Source: Streptomyces sp. NBC_01481 (lineage in GTDB: Bacteria; Actinomycetota; Actinomycetes; Streptomycetales; Streptomycetaceae). Taken from it: a DNA stretch of 64,000 nucleotides. Both the position numbers and the translations under genes were made by a program. Shown piece by piece: positions 62,243-64,000 of the stretch. Location: assembly GCF_026339995.1 (NCBI RefSeq), contig NZ_JAPEPT010000002.1, positions 545,001 through 609,000 of the forward strand, read 5' to 3'. Every line of letters starts with the position of its first letter. Position 1 is the first letter of the stretch. Under the pieces are notes generated by a model, which was not told the DNA's origin, did not search any database, and worked only from the letters and a program-made list of their open reading frames with translations.

Positions 62243-62620
62243 ATGACCATGGTTCTCCTCGGTCATCACGCGGTGGTCACCCACCGGCCCGGCCCCTCGC
62301 GCCGCACCCTGTTCCTCGCACTCGCCTCGGCGGTCGCGGTCCTTGCCGCAGGGTGCTGGTTCGTCATTCAGCGGTACAACGAGCGGCCGCCGTGGGCCGA
62401 GGACATCGCGTACGAATCGGGTTACGTCCAGGGCCGACGGGTCCGGATGTACGACCCGACCGGCCAGGAGGTGAGAAAGCTCCTGGCCGACGGGTGCGCG
62501 GAGATCCGGTCCGCCGGCTGGGGCGGGCGCAAGGCGACGTACGACCCCGGCCTGTGGGTGGACGGCTGCCTGGACGGTGCGGCGGGCCGCCAGCCCCTGC
62601 GACAGGGGCTCTTCCACTAG
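62243..62620 (+). CDS. Hypothetical membrane-anchored protein
   Basis: From ATG 62243 the protein has 125 residues, one membrane helix (about 23-43; TLFLALASAVAVLAAGCWFV) and an outside-facing tail with paired cysteines (DGCAEI, DGCLDG), which may form a disulphide. The tail carries GYVQGRRVRMYDPTGQEVRK. No family is recognised. It lies between the aminopeptidase and a convergent NHL gene. Confidence 0.65.
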   Translation: MTMVLLGHHAVVTHRPGPSRRTLFLALASAVAVLAAGCWFVIQRYNERPPWAEDIAYESGYVQGRRVRMYDPTGQEVRKLLADGCAEIRSAGWGGRKATYDPGLWVDGCLDGAAGRQPLRQGLFH

Positions 62621-62642
62621 GGCGTGTTGGGAAGTAGCGCCG
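62617..62642. mobile_element. Possible relic of a MITE-like repeat end
   Basis: CTAGGGCGTGTTGGGAAGTA and the following GCGCC resemble the left end of copy B (CTAGGGAGTGTCTTCAAAGT) with one gap. Both stops flank it: TAG 62618-62620 of the plus gene and CTA 62643-62645 of the minus gene. It looks like a remnant with only one end left. Confidence 0.45.
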
Positions 62643-64000
62643 CTACTCCTGGTCCATCCCGGCCAGTACGAGCGGCAGCCGCGTGACCCCGTCCGCGCTC
62701 ACCTGCACCGGAACACCCCAGTCCTGCTGATGCACATGGCACGCCGGGTACTCGTTGGACGGGTCGTCGTCGCAGGACGCCGCCATCGCCGACACATGCA
62801 GCACGCCCTCGGCGACCGCCGGATCGATCTCCAGGTCGCGCGCCAGGTCCGTGCCCGCGCCCTCACCGGAGATCAGCAGCTCCGGCGGGGTCGAGGAGAC
62901 GAGCAGCCGGGTAGACGGCCCGTACCGGGTGTCCAGCTTCTGGCCGGCCGGGGCCTGGAAGACCACGTCCAACCGCAGCTTGCCCGCGGCGACTTCGGTC
63001 GCGGCACGCTGGGTGCGGTGAGCGACGGCATCGACGCGTACCGCCTCCTCCGGCAGCCGCAGCCGGGTCAGCCGGTGCCGCGCGGACTCCACCACGACGA
63101 TGTCCTCGCCGACCAGCACGGCGTCGCTCGGCTCCCGCAGATCGGTGGCCAGGGTGGTCACCTCGCCGCTGTGCCCCTCTTGAACGGGAGGTGTGTAGCG
63201 GCGCAGCGCGTGGTTGTACGTGTCGCTGACGGCCACCGAACCGTCGGGGAGCGCGGTCACGCCCAACGGGTGCTGGAGCAGGGCCTGTCCGGCCGCACCG
63301 TCGCGGTGACCGAAGTCGAAGAGTCCGGTGCCGACGGCGGTGTGCACGGCGCCCTCGCGGTCGACGTACCGCAGCGCGCTCGTCTCCGAGTCGGCGACCC
63401 ACAGCCGCTCCTCGGTCGCCGCGAGCCCGGACGGCTGGGCGAACCACGCCTCGGCGACCGGTCCGTCGACCAGGCCCTCGTTGGTGGTGCCCGCGGCGAC
63501 GCGGACCGTGCCGAGCTCGGGGTCGTACGCCCACAGCTGGTGGACGCCGGCCATCGCGATCCACACCTCGCCCTGCCACCAGGCCACGTCCCACGGCGAG
63601 GAGAGGTCCACGTCGCGGGCCGGGCCGTTCGTCGGCGAGCCCTGCCACCACTGCCTGCCGGTCCCGGCGACGGTGGTGGTCTCTGCGTTCTCCAGGTCGA
63701 GCACACGCAGGGCGTGGTTGACCGTGTCGGCGACGACGACGCGCCCCCCGGGCAGCAGGGCGAGCCCCTGCGGTTCACTGAACCGGGCCCGCTCGGGGCC
63801 GCCGTCGACGAGCCCCCGCTCACCGTCGCCGTACCGCTGGACGACCGTCTCGGCGTCGGCCGCCAGCCGCACCAGCTGATGGCGCGTGGTGTCGGAGACC
63901 AGAAAACCGCCGTCGGGCAGCACGAGCGCCTTGCCGGGGAAGCGCAGATGCGTGGCGACCGGCTCGGGCGCGACATACGGCCCGTCACCGCGCCGCAGCG
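62643..64000 (-). CDS. NHL-repeat protein, N-terminus beyond right edge
   Basis: About 452 residues are visible. They form NHL propeller blades with repeated SDT/ADT motifs (VSDTTRHQLVRL, VADTVNHALRVLD, VADSETSALRYVD, VSDTYNHALRRY) and a C-terminal beta domain with DDDPSNEYPACHVHQQDWG. The frame stays open to the window edge (YVAPEPVATHLRFPGKALVL), so the start is outside; full-length relatives often have a thioredoxin-like N-terminus. Function unknown. The TAG stop adjoins the relic repeat end. Confidence 0.85.
   Translation of the reverse strand, partial: LRRGDGPYVAPEPVATHLRFPGKALVLPDGGFLVSDTTRHQLVRLAADAETVVQRYGDGERGLVDGGPERARFSEPQGLALLPGGRVVVADTVNHALRVLDLENAETTTVAGTGRQWWQGSPTNGPARDVDLSSPWDVAWWQGEVWIAMAGVHQLWAYDPELGTVRVAAGTTNEGLVDGPVAEAWFAQPSGLAATEERLWVADSETSALRYVDREGAVHTAVGTGLFDFGHRDGAAGQALLQHPLGVTALPDGSVAVSDTYNHALRRYTPPVQEGHSGEVTTLATDLREPSDAVLVGEDIVVVESARHRLTRLRLPEEAVRVDAVAHRTQRAATEVAAGKLRLDVVFQAPAGQKLDTRYGPSTRLLVSSTPPELLISGEGAGTDLARDLEIDPAVAEGVLHVSAMAASCDDDPSNEYPACHVHQQDWGVPVQVSADGVTRLPLVLAGMDQE

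Overview
The window looks like a stretch of Streptomyces chromosome. Base composition is very GC-rich with a strong third-position GC bias, many genes start with GTG behind GGAGG-type ribosome sites, and the families are typical of Streptomyces (SpoIIE phosphatase with a HATPase domain, PspAB, DUF2630, SseB, DUF2637, PhoX, BPP phytase, PPOX/F420 enzyme). A rare TTA leucine codon also fits the genus. I see no rRNA, tRNA, CRISPR array, prophage or antibiotic cluster. Housekeeping genes (metG, aspS, an M18 aminopeptidase, an acyl-CoA dehydrogenase) lie in the right third. The first two thirds hold secreted enzymes, regulators and oxidoreductases.

Layout. 1-13.0 kb: a truncated hydrolase, a GH15 glucoamylase/trehalase-like enzyme, a PP2C phosphatase, a secreted peptidylarginine deiminase-like enzyme, a GAF-PAS-GAF-SpoIIE-HATPase signalling protein, a secreted phytase, a VOC protein and the htpX-pspAB pair. 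13.1-25.8 kb: an ArsR regulator, a secreted alpha-galactosidase with two NPCBM domains, CorA, a HAD/PPOX pair, a phosphoribosyltransferase-hydrolase fusion, MOSC, methyltransferase, PadR, FadH-type dienoyl-CoA reductase and membrane proteins. 26.0-29.5 kb: an LLM monooxygenase/FMN reductase operon, DoxX and a MarR regulator. Similar putative operators lie before the LLM operon and DoxX, and a third lies before the distant pirin gene at 58.2 kb.

30.7-33.7 kb is the most unusual locus. It encodes a WXG100-like protein, a 525-residue helical protein ending in a candidate Cys-His-Asn protease domain, a lipoprotein resembling chagasin-type (I42) cysteine-protease inhibitors, and an unknown protein. 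I read it as a possible type VII-secreted protease effector with a surface-anchored inhibitor. 33.7-45.8 kb: an MBL hydrolase/NTF2-like pair divergent from a TetR gene with two palindromes between them, an endonuclease/exonuclease/phosphatase protein, a zinc-free MDR, a FUSC transporter, an S4 protein, an amino-acid permease and PhoX with a candidate PHO box. 46-64 kb: a repetitive VWA protein, a two-component system, metG, an L,D-transpeptidase, a DUF2637 protein, aspS, an AI-2E-type permease, pirin, SseB, acyl-CoA dehydrogenase, aminopeptidase and an NHL-repeat protein cut by the right edge.

A dispersed MITE-like repeat connects the intergenic regions. There are five copies of roughly 120-205 bp and one apparent relic. 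Copies have terminal inverted repeats ending in TA within CTAG or TTAG, and most share a core hairpin whose stem differs between copies with compensating changes. Four of the five touch a TAG stop codon of a neighbouring gene, and one lies between two convergent genes and supplies both stops.
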